Shown here in pieces: positions 24,926-36,360 of a stretch of DNA of 64,000 bases. Within the stretch, counting starts at the first letter, position 1, and each line of letters begins with the position of its first letter. A program made the translations under genes and the position numbers. Below the pieces are notes generated by a model, which was given only the letters and a program-made list of their open reading frames with translations, made no database searches and had not been told where the DNA came from. This DNA is from Rhodanobacter sp. Soil772 (GTDB lineage: Bacteria; Pseudomonadota; Gammaproteobacteria; Xanthomonadales; Rhodanobacteraceae): assembly GCF_001428385.1 (NCBI RefSeq), contig NZ_LMSK01000002.1, forward strand, positions 526,704 to 590,703, written 5' to 3'.

Positions 24926-25609
24926 ATGCCCCGCCACGACACCGCCTTCCTGTTCGACCTCGACGGCACCCTGATCGACAGCGTGTACCAGCACGTGCTG
25001 GCGTGGAAAGAAGCGCTGGATCGCGAAGGCGTGGAATTGTCGGTGTGGCGCATCCACCGCAAGATCGGCATGAGCGGCGGCCTGTTCGCCAACATCCTGC
25101 TGCGCGAGACCGGGCTGGAGATCACCGCGGACCGCCTCGACCGCCTGCGCCAATGGCATGCCGAGGCGTTCAACCGGCAGCATGCGCAGGGCTCGGTGCG
25201 GCCGCTGCCCGGCGCGCGCGAACTGCTGGCCCATCTCGACGAACAGAACATCCCGTGGGCGATCGCCACCAGCGGGCGGATGGAAACCGCCGCGCCCAAC
25301 CTGGAGGCGCTCGGCGTCGACCCGTCGAAGGTGCCGGTGGTGACGCGCGACCAGGTGCGCCACGCCAAGCCCGACCCGGACCTGTTCCTGGCTGCCGCCG
25401 CGCAGCTGGGCGTAGACATCCAGCAGTCGCTGGTGATCGGCGACAGCGTGTGGGACATGCTCGCCGCGCAGCGTGCCCGCGCGCTCGGCGTGGGCCTGCT
25501 CTCGGGCGGCTACGGCCACGCCGAGCTGCAGCAGTCCGGCGCGTTCCGCGTGTACGACGACCCGGCCGACCTGCTGCGGCATATCGACGAGATCGCGGCG
25601 CGCGACTGA
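24926..25609 (+). CDS. HAD-superfamily phosphatase / phosphomutase-like hydrolase
   Basis: 227-residue haloacid-dehalogenase-type hydrolase with helical cap (subclass I). Motif I is FLFDLDGTLIDS with nucleophile and acid-base Asp residues, motif II is in WAIATSGR, motif III Lys is in HAKPDPDLF, and motif IV is VIGDSVWDM. Such proteins dephosphorylate sugar phosphates or phosphoglycolate, or act as beta-phosphoglucomutase. Its operon with glk points to a sugar-phosphate substrate, but the exact substrate cannot be read from sequence. Confidence 0.88.
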   Translation: MPRHDTAFLFDLDGTLIDSVYQHVLAWKEALDREGVELSVWRIHRKIGMSGGLFANILLRETGLEITADRLDRLRQWHAEAFNRQHAQGSVRPLPGARELLAHLDEQNIPWAIATSGRMETAAPNLEALGVDPSKVPVVTRDQVRHAKPDPDLFLAAAAQLGVDIQQSLVIGDSVWDMLAAQRARALGVGLLSGGYGHAELQQSGAFRVYDDPADLLRHIDEIAARD

Positions 25610-25715
25610 GCGGACGGCCGGCCCTGCTGAACCGCGCCGCCGCGCATCATGAAAAATTAATCACCCGTGCACGCGCACGCAGTAGGCTCCCGCTCAGCCA
25701 CCCACGGAGCCGTCC

Positions 25716-26033
25716 ATGCGCCGCCTCGTCGCCAGCCTGCCGCTCGCCCTGCTGCTCGCCGCGTGCTCGCCCTCGCCGGCACCGCCGCAATCCGGTGCCA
25801 GCCGATCCGCGCCGGCAAACGCCGCGCTCGGTTCCCCCGAATGGTATGCGTGGGTCGATCGATCGCTGAGCATCAGCGACGACGGCCACGGCCCGGACCA
25901 CGGCTCGGACGAATGGAACCGCGCGGTGCAGAACAAGCTGGGCCAGGAAGCGCCGCAGTCGAAACCCGGTTCGCCGGAATGGCAGCAGTCGGTGGACGCG
26001 CTGCTGCGCACGCGCCTGCCGCCGTCGACCTGA
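25716..26033 (+). CDS. Small lipoprotein of unknown function
   Basis: 105 residues with a lipoprotein signal peptide (MRRLVASLPLALLLAACSPS; lipidated Cys17). The mature part has three similar segments built on SPEWYAWVDRSL, SDEWNRAVQNKL and SPEWQQSVDALL, each a (G)S-x-E-W-x-x-x-V motif followed by hydrophobic residues, so it is an internal repeat protein. It is probably anchored in the outer membrane, as Ser follows Cys. No known domain was recognised. Confidence 0.75.
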   Translation: MRRLVASLPLALLLAACSPSPAPPQSGASRSAPANAALGSPEWYAWVDRSLSISDDGHGPDHGSDEWNRAVQNKLGQEAPQSKPGSPEWQQSVDALLRTRLPPST

Positions 26034-26047
26034 GCGCCGTGAAAAAA

Positions 26048-26066
26048 ACCGCCCGCCTGCGGCGGT
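26048..26066 (-). terminator. Hairpin with T-tract on the minus strand
   Basis: ACCGCC / GGCGGT stem followed on the minus strand by seven Ts. Both flanking genes run on the plus strand, where the hairpin has no T-tract. It therefore blocks antisense transcription at most; function uncertain. Confidence 0.45.
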
Positions 26067-26133
26067 CGCCCTGCCTACCGACCGGTTGACGTTCCATGCC
26101 AGACTGTTCGGGCCGGCCCTGATGTGAGGCGGC

Positions 26134-28896
26134 ATGGCTCGGGGGGAGTTCATGTATATCGGCTGGGCGCTGGCGGGACTGGTGTTGTTCATGGTCGTCG
26201 GCACGATCGACGGCTCGGGTTCCGGCAGCCACCTGTACGGCATGCTGACCGGCGTGCTGCTGGGCCTGATCTGGGCGCGCCAGAAAAATCTGCGCAGCGA
26301 ACTGGACAAGACCCGCGCACTGCTCGATCGGGCGCTGGCGCAACGCGTCGCGACGCCGACACAGGCGCGGCCTTCCGAACAACCGCCGACTGCCGCGCCG
26401 GCAGCGAAGCTGCAGGAAACCCGCTACGACGCCGCGTATTCCGACGCGCCGACGCCAGTCGCGCCGCCGCCGCTGACGCACCCCATCCCAAGCGCCACGC
26501 CGCGACCACGCGCCGCCACCCCGGCGCGCCCGGACCAACCCGCGCAGCCGGACCTGGTAACCGCGGCGATAGCGCGCATCAAGAGCTGGTTTACCGAAGG
26601 CAACGTGCCGGTGAAGATCGGCATGCTGGTGTTGTTCGCCGGCGTGGCGGCCTTGTTGAAATACGCCGCGGACGCCGGGATGCTGCGCGTGCCGATCGGC
26701 CTGCGCCTGAGCCTGGTGGCGCTGGCGGCGATCATCGCGCTGCTGGTGGGCTGGCGTCAGCGCGATGGGCGGCGGGTGTTTGCGCTGTCGCTGCAAGGTG
26801 GCGCGATCGGCGTGCTGCTGATCACCGTGTTTGCCGCGTTCCGCCTGTACGCGTTGCTGCCGCCGGCGGCGGCGTTTGCGCTGCTGGTGGTGCTGGTCGC
26901 CGGTGTCGGCTTGCTGGCGGTGTTGCAGGAAGCGCTCGCGCTGGTGGTGCTCGGCCTGCTCGCCGGCTTCCTCGCGCCGATCCTCACCTCCACCGGCCAT
27001 GGCAGTCACGTCGCGCTGTTCAGCTATTACGCCGTGCTCAACCTGGCCATTCTCGGCATCGCGTGGAAGCGCTCGTGGCGGGTGCTCAACCTGCTCGGTT
27101 TCGTGGCCACGTTCGGCATCGGCAGCGCCTGGGGCGTGCTGCAGTACCGACCGGAACTGTTCGCCAGCACCGAACCCTTCCTGATCCTGAATTTCCTGTT
27201 CTATCTGGCGATCCCACTGCTGTACCTGCACCGCGCCGCGCCGGAGCAACGCAAGCTGATCGACGGTTGCCTGCTGTTCGGCAACCCACTGATCAGCCTG
27301 TTGCTGCAGGCGGCCCTGCTGCAATGGCGCGGCCAGCCGCTGGCGTTTTCCGCGCTGGCGGCGGCGGTCATCTACGTGGCGGTGGCGTGGAGCATCCGCG
27401 GGCGCAGCCACTTCGGGATCCTGCGTGACGCCTGGGCCGTGCTGGCCATCGCGTTCGCCACCTTGGCGGTGCCGCTGGCGCTGAGCGCCAGTCTGACCGG
27501 CAGCATTTTTGCGCTGGAAGGCGCCGGCCTGATCTGGCTCGGCCTGCGTCAGCAGCGCCGGCTGGCGCGCTGGGGCGGCGTGGCCTTGCAGCTGGCGGCG
27601 GCGGTGGCGTTGGTGATCGGGCGCAGCGACAGCGCGCCGATGCTCGCCACGGCGTGGCTCGATCGTGACTTCATCGGCGCCCTGATCCTGGTCGCCGCGG
27701 CGTTCGCCAGCGCGGCGTTCTATGCGCGGCTGGGCACGGACGCCGTACTGCAGCGCTGGACCGCGGTGCTGCTGTACGGGTGGGGGCTGTGCTGGTGGCT
27801 GGGCGCCAGTTGGAACGAAATCAGCCGCCACGTCGGCACATCGGGCGAAGCCGCGGCGGCGATGGGCCTGTTCGCGCTTACCGGTTGGGCCGCCGCCGAA
27901 GCGGCGCAGCGACGGCCGCGCTTCGAGCTGGGTACCGTGGTGGCGTGGACGGCGCCGATCCTGCTCGCCGCGATCCTGCCGCTGGTGCTGCGGCAGCTTC
28001 TCGATGGGCAGCCACCGTTGTGGGGCTGGAATCTGCTGGCGACCCTGTCCGCGGCAGCGCTGGGCTGGCGCACGCTGCAGTGTCTGCGCAGCTGGCCGCT
28101 GCCGGCCATGCTGGCCCAGCTGGGCTGGCTGTGGCGCTGGGCCCTGGTGGCCAGCGCCACGATCAAGGTGCTGCTGCAGGGCACGCCGGGGATATCCGGT
28201 GCCTGGATGCTGCTGCTGGTCATGCTGCCGCTGTGCGCGCTGGCGGCGCTGGCGCTGGCCCGGCCGCAGTGGATCGCGCCGCCGCTGGTCGAACTGCTGC
28301 CGAAGCTGCGCCCGCCCTTGCTCGGCTCGGTACTGTTCGTGCTGGGCCTGTACTGGCTGGCCGGGTTGTTCATGGCCGGCGACACCGCGCCGATGACGTA
28401 TCTGCCGCTGCTCAATCCCCTGGAGTTGCTGCTGATCGTCATCAGCCTGCTGTTCGCACGCTGGCTGGGCGATGGCGCGATGGCGGCGACACTGCGCCGG
28501 GGCCGGCCGATGGTGCTGGGCGTTCTCGGCATGGCCGTGGTCACCAGTGCCACGTTGCGCGCCGTGCACCAGCTCGGTCACGTACCGTGGAACGGCGCCC
28601 TGTTCGATTCGAGCCTGGCGCAGATGTCGCTCACCGTGGTCTGGAGCGTGTTCGGCCTGCTGGCCTGGGTGTGGGGTTCGCGGCGCGGCCAGCGGCTGGT
28701 CTGGCTGGCCGGCGCGGTGACCATGGGTGTGGTGCTGGCCAAGTTGCTGCTGATCGATCGCAGTCATCTGGGCAACCTGTTCGGGATTGCCTCGTTCATT
28801 GCCTACGGCCTGCTGTGCACGGTCATCGGCTATCTGGCACCGGCGCCGCCGCGCCGGCCATCGACGTCCACCGGGGAGGCCGCCGATGCGCCTTGA
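26134..28896 (+). CDS. DUF2339 polytopic membrane protein
   Basis: 920 residues. Two N-terminal hydrophobic segments (about 7-48) are followed by a polar, Pro/Ala-rich linker (about 50-145). Then comes an almost continuous series of about two dozen transmembrane segments (about 165-900), rich in Leu, Ala, Trp and Gly. This is the architecture of DUF2339, large bacterial membrane proteins of unknown function. It overlaps the next gene, a DUF3999 protein, by 11 bases; the two families are known to be paired, so they probably form one envelope complex. The start could also be the ATG at 26152. Confidence 0.85.
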   Translation: MARGEFMYIGWALAGLVLFMVVGTIDGSGSGSHLYGMLTGVLLGLIWARQKNLRSELDKTRALLDRALAQRVATPTQARPSEQPPTAAPAAKLQETRYDAAYSDAPTPVAPPPLTHPIPSATPRPRAATPARPDQPAQPDLVTAAIARIKSWFTEGNVPVKIGMLVLFAGVAALLKYAADAGMLRVPIGLRLSLVALAAIIALLVGWRQRDGRRVFALSLQGGAIGVLLITVFAAFRLYALLPPAAAFALLVVLVAGVGLLAVLQEALALVVLGLLAGFLAPILTSTGHGSHVALFSYYAVLNLAILGIAWKRSWRVLNLLGFVATFGIGSAWGVLQYRPELFASTEPFLILNFLFYLAIPLLYLHRAAPEQRKLIDGCLLFGNPLISLLLQAALLQWRGQPLAFSALAAAVIYVAVAWSIRGRSHFGILRDAWAVLAIAFATLAVPLALSASLTGSIFALEGAGLIWLGLRQQRRLARWGGVALQLAAAVALVIGRSDSAPMLATAWLDRDFIGALILVAAAFASAAFYARLGTDAVLQRWTAVLLYGWGLCWWLGASWNEISRHVGTSGEAAAAMGLFALTGWAAAEAAQRRPRFELGTVVAWTAPILLAAILPLVLRQLLDGQPPLWGWNLLATLSAAALGWRTLQCLRSWPLPAMLAQLGWLWRWALVASATIKVLLQGTPGISGAWMLLLVMLPLCALAALALARPQWIAPPLVELLPKLRPPLLGSVLFVLGLYWLAGLFMAGDTAPMTYLPLLNPLELLLIVISLLFARWLGDGAMAATLRRGRPMVLGVLGMAVVTSATLRAVHQLGHVPWNGALFDSSLAQMSLTVVWSVFGLLAWVWGSRRGQRLVWLAGAVTMGVVLAKLLLIDRSHLGNLFGIASFIAYGLLCTVIGYLAPAPPRRPSTSTGEAADAP

Positions 28897-30280
28897 CGCC
28901 TGGTTGCCGAAGCGGCGCGCATGGCTGCTGTGCCTGCTGCTGCCGCTCACGGCCGGCGCCGGCACGCCAGCCGACTACGCCTATCGCTACGCGCTGGATA
29001 CCGCGGGCAGCAGCGCGGCCTGGCGGGTCGAGCTGACGCCGGCGGTGTACGCCGCGTCCACGCCCGCAGCCAACCTGCGCGATCTGGTGGTGGTCAATGC
29101 GCAGGGCCAGGAGGTGCCGTTTGCGCCCCTGCCCGCGGCGCCGCCGCGGTCGCATCCGTTTGCGCTGCGCGCGACCCTGCTGCCGCTGCCGTCCGGCAGT
29201 GCAGCCAACGGCACCGGCGTGCGCGTGCAGCGCAACAGCAACGGCGACATCGTGATCGAGCAGCCGGGAATGCCATCGGCATCGACCCGGCCAGGCCAAT
29301 GGCTGGTCGACGCCCATCGCCAGGTGAGCCTGGATCGCATCGAGATCGACCCGGCCGCCCTGCCGGTCGACGCGCGCTTCCATCTCTCGGTGCAGGCCAG
29401 CAACGATCTGCAGGCATGGAGCGAGCGCAGCCTGGACATCGAAATCGTCAGCGTGAAACGCGGCGGGGACGCGGTGGAACAGCACACGATCGCGCTGAAC
29501 GGCGGCGGCCCGGCGCGCTACTACCGGCTGAGCCTTCGCCAGAACGATGTCGCGCCATGGGACAGCGCGCAGACGCCGCAGGTGGAACTTCGCGGCAGCT
29601 ATGCCGACCCGCTCGCCGAACGCATGGCAGCACGCCACTGGCTGACCTTGCCGGCCGCGCCGGCGGCGCCCGTCACCGCCGGCGGCGCCGATTACGACTA
29701 CGCCCTGCCCGCCGCCTTGCCGGTGGAAGCGGTGCGGGTCGTGCTCGGCGGCGACAACACGGTGGCGCGATTCAGCCTGCTCGACCACGACGAGGGCAAC
29801 GGGCGGATGCTGGCCACGATCACCGCGGTGCGCATCGGCACAGGCACGGGCGAAGACCCGGCCACTCTATTCGCGACGACGCGCGTGCAACACCTGCGCC
29901 TGCACACCGACACGCCGCTGTCCCAGCCGCCGTCGCTGCAGGTGGCATGGCAGCCGGATGTGTTCGTGTTCCTGGCCGAAGGCAGCGGCCCGTACAGCCT
30001 GCTCGCCGGCAGCCATGCCGCACGGCGCGGCGACTATCCACTGGAGGCCGCGCTGGAGCGACTGCGTCCGCGCGACGCCGGCGCCAACTGGCAACCGCCG
30101 CTGGCCACGCTGGGTGCGGTCAGCGACGCCGGAGGCGCAGCGGCCCTGCTCGCGCCAAAGGCGCCGTTCGACTGGACCCGCCTGCTGCTGTGGCTGGTGT
30201 TGATCGGCGGCGCGCTGGCCGTGGCCGGCATGGCGTGGAGCTTGCTGCGACAGTCGCGGCGCGAGGACGATACGCACTGA
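28886..30280 (+). CDS. DUF3999 family exported, membrane-anchored protein
   Basis: 464 residues: signal peptide (1-26, LLCLLLPLTAGAGTP), a large beta-rich extracytoplasmic region (about 27-425) containing ANLRDLVVVNAQGQEVPFAPL and a discoidin-like stretch WLVDAHRQVSLDRIEID, then one C-terminal transmembrane helix (about 430-452) and a basic tail. The pattern fits DUF3999. The ATG has GGGGAGG upstream and lies inside the end of the DUF2339 gene, so translation is coupled. Function is unknown; the topology suggests a periplasmic sensory or binding partner of the DUF2339 channel-like protein. Confidence 0.82.
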   Translation: MRLDAWLPKRRAWLLCLLLPLTAGAGTPADYAYRYALDTAGSSAAWRVELTPAVYAASTPAANLRDLVVVNAQGQEVPFAPLPAAPPRSHPFALRATLLPLPSGSAANGTGVRVQRNSNGDIVIEQPGMPSASTRPGQWLVDAHRQVSLDRIEIDPAALPVDARFHLSVQASNDLQAWSERSLDIEIVSVKRGGDAVEQHTIALNGGGPARYYRLSLRQNDVAPWDSAQTPQVELRGSYADPLAERMAARHWLTLPAAPAAPVTAGGADYDYALPAALPVEAVRVVLGGDNTVARFSLLDHDEGNGRMLATITAVRIGTGTGEDPATLFATTRVQHLRLHTDTPLSQPPSLQVAWQPDVFVFLAEGSGPYSLLAGSHAARRGDYPLEAALERLRPRDAGANWQPPLATLGAVSDAGGAAALLAPKAPFDWTRLLLWLVLIGGALAVAGMAWSLLRQSRREDDTH

Positions 30281-30342
30281 TCGCCGATGGCGACGACGCA
30301 CTTCCGCACGCGATCCCTCCGCCATGAATCAGGCCGCGGAAA

Positions 30343-33366
<3,024 letters not shown>

Positions 33367-33472
33367 GCGATCCGTTGCGACGACCAAAACATTGAGCTTA
33401 GCAGCGCAGGGGCAGGATGCGACCGTCGCAAGCGCAGCCGGGCCAGAGCGACCCGGATGCGCAACGAATGGT

Positions 33473-34498
33473 TCAGGCGTTGCCGAACAGGCCTTGCGGA
33501 TATTCCGGCTTCTGCTCGCGCGCCATCAGCGCCTTGAGCCCTTCCACGGGCGTGACCTCGCCGTGCAGCACGGCGCGCACGCCGGCGCTGATCGGCAGAT
33601 CCAGGCCGTGCTTGTCGGCCAGCCGCGCCACCTCGTCGGCGGTGAGGATGCTTTCCACCACCTGGCCGATCCGGCGCACCGCCTCGTCGATCGCCACGCC
33701 CTGGCCCAGCGCCAGGCCAAGCCGGCGGTTGCGCGAAAGGTCGCCGGTGCAGGTCAGCACCAGGTCGCCGAGGCCGGACAGGCCGATCAGCGTTTCCGGC
33801 CGCGCGCCCAGCGCCACGCCCAGGCGCAGCATTTCGTTCATACCGCGGGTGATCAGGCCGGCGCGGGCGTTCAAGCCCAGCTGCATGCCGTCGGCGATGC
33901 CGGTGGCGACCGCCAGCACGTTCTTCATCGCGCCACCGAGTTCGGCGCCGAGCACGTCGCCGCCGGAGTACGCGCGCAGGTTCGGCGCGTGCAGCAGCGT
34001 AGCCAGCTGCTGCGCGAATGCCGCGTCGTCCGAGTGCACGGTAACCGCACTGGGCAGGCCGGCGGCGACTTCCTTGGCGAACGACGGGCCGGTGACCACC
34101 GCCGCGGGATGACCGGGCAGCCGTTCGGCCACCAGTTCGTGCAGGAAGCGGCCGGTGCCCGGCTCAAAGCCCTTGGTCGCCCAGGCGATCGCGGTGCCCG
34201 CGTCGAGCAGCGGCGCCAGCTCGGCCAGCATCGCCGCGAACGCGTGACTGGGCACCACGATCAGCACGATGCCGGCACCACGCACGGCGCGGGCCAGGTC
34301 GCCTTCGTAGGCCAGCTCCGCGGGCAGCTCGATGTCGGGCAGGTAACGCTGGTTGCAACGGCTCGCCGCCAGCGCCGCCAGCGCCTCGCGGTCGCGCCCC
34401 CACAACGTGGTCGGCACGCCGTTACGCGCACTCAACGCCGCCAGCGCCGTACCCCAGGAGCCGGCGCCGAGGACGGTCAGCTTCGGGTTTTCAGCCAT
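33473..34498 (-). CDS. gpsA: Glycerol-3-phosphate dehydrogenase [NAD(P)+]
   Basis: 341-residue cytoplasmic enzyme reducing dihydroxyacetone phosphate to sn-glycerol-3-phosphate, the precursor used by PlsB (encoded at 59.8 kb). It shows the dinucleotide-binding motif [12 protein letters not shown] at the N terminus, GPSFAKEV, the catalytic Lys in [14 protein letters not shown], and [19 protein letters not shown]. An in-frame GTG six bases upstream (34504) is possible. secB lies immediately upstream with only a 9-base gap, the secB-gpsA order seen in enterobacteria, so they form an operon. Confidence 0.97.
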   Translation of the reverse strand: MAENPKLTVLGAGSWGTALAALSARNGVPTTLWGRDREALAALAASRCNQRYLPDIELPAELAYEGDLARAVRGAGIVLIVVPSHAFAAMLAELAPLLDAGTAIAWATKGFEPGTGRFLHELVAERLPGHPAAVVTGPSFAKEVAAGLPSAVTVHSDDAAFAQQLATLLHAPNLRAYSGGDVLGAELGGAMKNVLAVATGIADGMQLGLNARAGLITRGMNEMLRLGVALGARPETLIGLSGLGDLVLTCTGDLSRNRRLGLALGQGVAIDEAVRRIGQVVESILTADEVARLADKHGLDLPISAGVRAVLHGEVTPVEGLKALMAREQKPEYPQGLFGNA

Positions 34499-34507
34499 GG
34501 ACACGGC

Positions 34508-35011
34508 TCAGCTGTTGAGCGTGGCCGGGGCGTCGTCGCCACCCATCGCGCGACGCTGCTGCTCGGCGAACAGCGCATCGAAGTTGATCGGCTGCAGCAG
34601 GAACGGCGGGAAGCCGCCTTCCAGCACCAGCGAGGAGATCACCTGGCGGGCATACGGGAACAGCAGGTTCGGGCAGTAGCTGCCGATGATGCCGGCGTGG
34701 TCCATCTCGTTGAAACCGGCGATGCCGAACAGGCCGGCCTGCTCCACTTCCGCCAGGTAGGCGGTGCGCTGGCCGATCGTGCAGGTCAGGGTGAGGCTGA
34801 GTACCACTTCGTACAGGTCGTTGCCGAGGTCGGTGGCCTTCTGGCCCAGGTTCAGCTGCACCTGCGGCTGATCCTTCTCGTCGATTTCATGGAAGATCTG
34901 CGGCGCATTCGGCGCCTCGAAGGACACGTCCTTCACGTAGATCTTCTGCATCACCAGCTGCGGCTGACTGGCCTGGCCGTTGGCCTGGTCGTTGGTGATC
35001 TCTTGTGCCAT
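34508..35011 (-). CDS. secB: Protein-export chaperone SecB
   Basis: 167-residue cytosolic chaperone that holds precursor proteins unfolded and delivers them to SecA. Conserved stretches are [37 protein letters not shown] and the C-terminal [32 protein letters not shown]. Length is usual. The ATG has GAGGAA about 7 bases upstream. It is first gene of secB-gpsA and is divergent from the ribosomal protein operon rpmBG. Confidence 0.97.
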   Translation of the reverse strand: MAQEITNDQANGQASQPQLVMQKIYVKDVSFEAPNAPQIFHEIDEKDQPQVQLNLGQKATDLGNDLYEVVLSLTLTCTIGQRTAYLAEVEQAGLFGIAGFNEMDHAGIIGSYCPNLLFPYARQVISSLVLEGGFPPFLLQPINFDALFAEQQRRAMGGDDAPATLNS

Positions 35012-35112
35012 CGGGAGTTCCTCGGGTCTGGGTCGTGTGTATAAAAGAGACCGATTGTTCCATACATCCCCGCGGCGCGCACGCCGAAAGACAGCCACGG
35101 AACCCGGGAAGA

Positions 35113-35142
35113 TTGCGCATAGCCTTGTTTTTCTGCGAGAAT
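35113..35142 (+). promoter_or_regulatory. Candidate promoter of rpmB-rpmG
   Basis: TTGCGC (35113-35118) and an extended -10 TGC-GAGAAT (35134-35142) are separated by 18 bases, in the AT-richer part of the 293-base secB/rpmB divergent region. The leader to the rpmB start would be about 155 bases, long enough to hold a control element; none was identified. Confidence 0.35.
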
Positions 35143-35304
35143 ACGCGGCTCGCCTCTGTCGACCCGGTGCTTCCGGGCGGTCCGCCACGCGGTACGGACC
35201 TCACGATCATGCGTTGCGACAACTCCAGCATCGCGTGGCGCATGGCGCCGCTGGGCCGATCACACCCTGGCCAACGGGTGTCAAAAAAGTTTACGGAGGT
35301 CGTC

Positions 35305-35541
35305 ATGGCCCGTGTATGTCAAGTCACCGGTAAGGGTGTGCAGAGCGGCAACAACGTCTCGCACGCCAACAACCGTACCCGTCGCCGCTGGTTGCCGAAC
35401 CTGCATGAGCGTCGCTTCTGGGTTCCCAGCGAGAATCGCTGGATCAAGCTGCGCGTTTCCAACAACGCCCTGCGCACGATCGACAAGAATGGCATCGAGG
35501 CCGTGATTGCCGAGATGCGCGCCCGCGGCGACAAGGTCTGA
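35305..35541 (+). CDS. rpmB: 50S ribosomal protein L28
   Basis: 78-residue ribosomal protein. It begins [23 protein letters not shown] and contains [16 protein letters not shown], the conserved L28 signature. A strong GGAGGT site lies five bases before the ATG. rpmG follows after 10 bases, forming the conserved rpmBG operon. Confidence 0.98.
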   Translation: MARVCQVTGKGVQSGNNVSHANNRTRRRWLPNLHERRFWVPSENRWIKLRVSNNALRTIDKNGIEAVIAEMRARGDKV

Positions 35542-35551
35542 GGATTGAGCC

Positions 35552-35719
35552 ATGGCTAACAAATCACAAGACAAGATCCGCATGATCTCCTCGGCCGGCA
35601 CCGGCCACTTCTACACCACGCAGAAGAACAAGAAGAACACGCCGGAAAAGTTCGAGTTCAAGAAGTACGATCCGGTCGTGCGCAAACACGTGATCTACAA
35701 GGAAGGCAAGATCAAGTGA
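35552..35719 (+). CDS. rpmG: 50S ribosomal protein L33, zinc-free type
   Basis: 55-residue ribosomal protein starting [20 protein letters not shown], with [20 protein letters not shown] and ending YKEGKIK. The CxxC pairs of the zinc-binding L33 form are absent (no Cys at all), so this is the C-minus form that does not need zinc. It follows rpmB after 10 bases. A short hairpin begins 10 bases after the stop and a strong terminator lies at 35834. Confidence 0.98.
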   Translation: MANKSQDKIRMISSAGTGHFYTTQKNKKNTPEKFEFKKYDPVVRKHVIYKEGKIK

Positions 35720-35728
35720 CGTTCTGAC

Positions 35729-35751
35729 CCACTCGCGCCTTGCGCGAGTGG
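35729..35751 (+). terminator. Hairpin after rpmG
   Basis: Perfect 10-bp stem CCACTCGCGC / GCGCGAGTGG with a 3-base loop directly after rpmG, without a T-tract. It may stabilise the 3' end or assist Rho-dependent termination. Confidence 0.5.
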
Positions 35752-35762
35752 CGCTGTCAGAA

Positions 35763-35786
35763 CGTCATCCCTGCGAAAGCAGGGAT
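35763..35786. repeat. dRS3-like short palindrome
   Basis: CGTC followed by ATCCCTGC-GAAA-GCAGGGAT, an 8-bp stem with a GAAA loop. It belongs to the same family as the two palindromes at 42013-42098, which also start with CGTCAT. Confidence 0.65.
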
Positions 35787-35833
35787 CGCTGTTGCTCCTG
35801 CAACAGTGCAACGGCGACACCGATGCCTCAAAG

Positions 35834-35863
35834 AAAACCCGCCCACGTGGCGGGTTTTCTTTT
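35834..35863. terminator. Strong rho-independent terminator of rpmBG
   Basis: AAAACCCGCC / GGCGGGTTTT, a 10-bp stem with 5-base loop followed by CTTTT on the plus strand, preceded by an A-rich stretch that would serve the minus strand. It ends the rpmBG transcript. Confidence 0.88.
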
Positions 35864-35909
35864 GCTCGAATGCTTGCCCGGCCTGCCGCCATCCCCGCAT
35901 CATCGAGCC

Positions 35910-36065
35910 ATGACCTCCCTCGCCCTGTTCCCCGATCTGCTCGGCGACGACGCCTGGCGCTCGTTGCCCGCCGCCGTGCAGGCGATGCACGGAGCCGCAC
36001 CAATGCTGCGTGCGCACGGCCTGGCCGATGTCGTCGGCGCCGACCACTTCATGGCGCGCTGCCTG
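35910..36065 (+). pseudogene. 5' remnant of a DUF4166-type gene
   Basis: From ATG at 35910 the frame encodes SLALFPDLLGDDAWRSLP followed by AAVQAMHGAAPMLRAHGLADV, similar to the N terminus of DUF4166 proteins (a compact LLGDAWxxLPxAVRxLH motif). After about 50 residues the similarity ends and the frame continues as antisense of the oppositely oriented fragment. The gene has lost its 3' part. The family assignment is from memory of the motif and is moderate. Confidence 0.55.
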
Positions 36066-36275
36066 CGCCGCCAACGCTTCGGCCAGTCCGGCCGCGGCCA
36101 CGTCGAGTGCGGCCAGCTGTACCGACGGATCGCCCAGGCTTTCGCGCAGCGTCGCCAGGCTGGCCAGCTGCCGGCCGGCAAGCGTCAGGCGAAAGCGCGG
36201 ATCGCCGGCCAGCTGGCGGGCAACGCGCGAACCGAATACGCCGCTGGCACCGATCAGCAATACGCGCAGGCTCAT
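36050..36275 (-). pseudogene. 5' remnant of a saccharopine-dehydrogenase-like (Rossmann) gene
   Basis: From ATG at 36275 it encodes MSLRVLLIGASGVFGSRVAR and continues RQLASLATLRESLGDPS with a second strand ALDV, an NAD(P)-binding Rossmann start with the GASGVFGSRVA glycine motif. This is typical of saccharopine-dehydrogenase-like proteins of about 350-400 residues. The similarity breaks near residue 75, close to 36050-36065; beyond it the frame reads the complement of the DUF4166 fragment. The two broken genes thus meet tail to tail. Confidence 0.65.
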
Positions 36276-36309
36276 CCACTTCCCCAGCCATCGAACTCTC
36301 TCAAAAACA

Positions 36310-36333
36310 AAAACCCGCCATCGGGCGGGTTTT
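36310..36333 (-). terminator. Rho-independent terminator of the desaturase gene
   Basis: AAAACCCGCC / GGCGGGTTTT with a 4-base loop; on the minus strand the stem is followed by a T-rich stretch (TTTTT-G-TTTTT including the stem end). It ends transcription of the desaturase gene 28 bases downstream of its stop. Confidence 0.85.
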
Positions 36334-36360
36334 GCTGGCGCATGTGCTTTCGCTGCGACG

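Noticed and set aside
25873-28965. 1030-codon open frame on the minus strand
   Set aside because: Composition is dominated by Arg, Gln, His and Gly, typical of antisense translation of a Leu/Ala-rich membrane protein; the plus strand encodes the DUF2339 protein.
35757-36275. 172-residue minus-strand protein as an intact gene
   Set aside because: Only the first 75 residues resemble a Rossmann protein; the rest is the complement of a different gene's start, a terminator and a repeat, so it is a chimera of a truncated gene.
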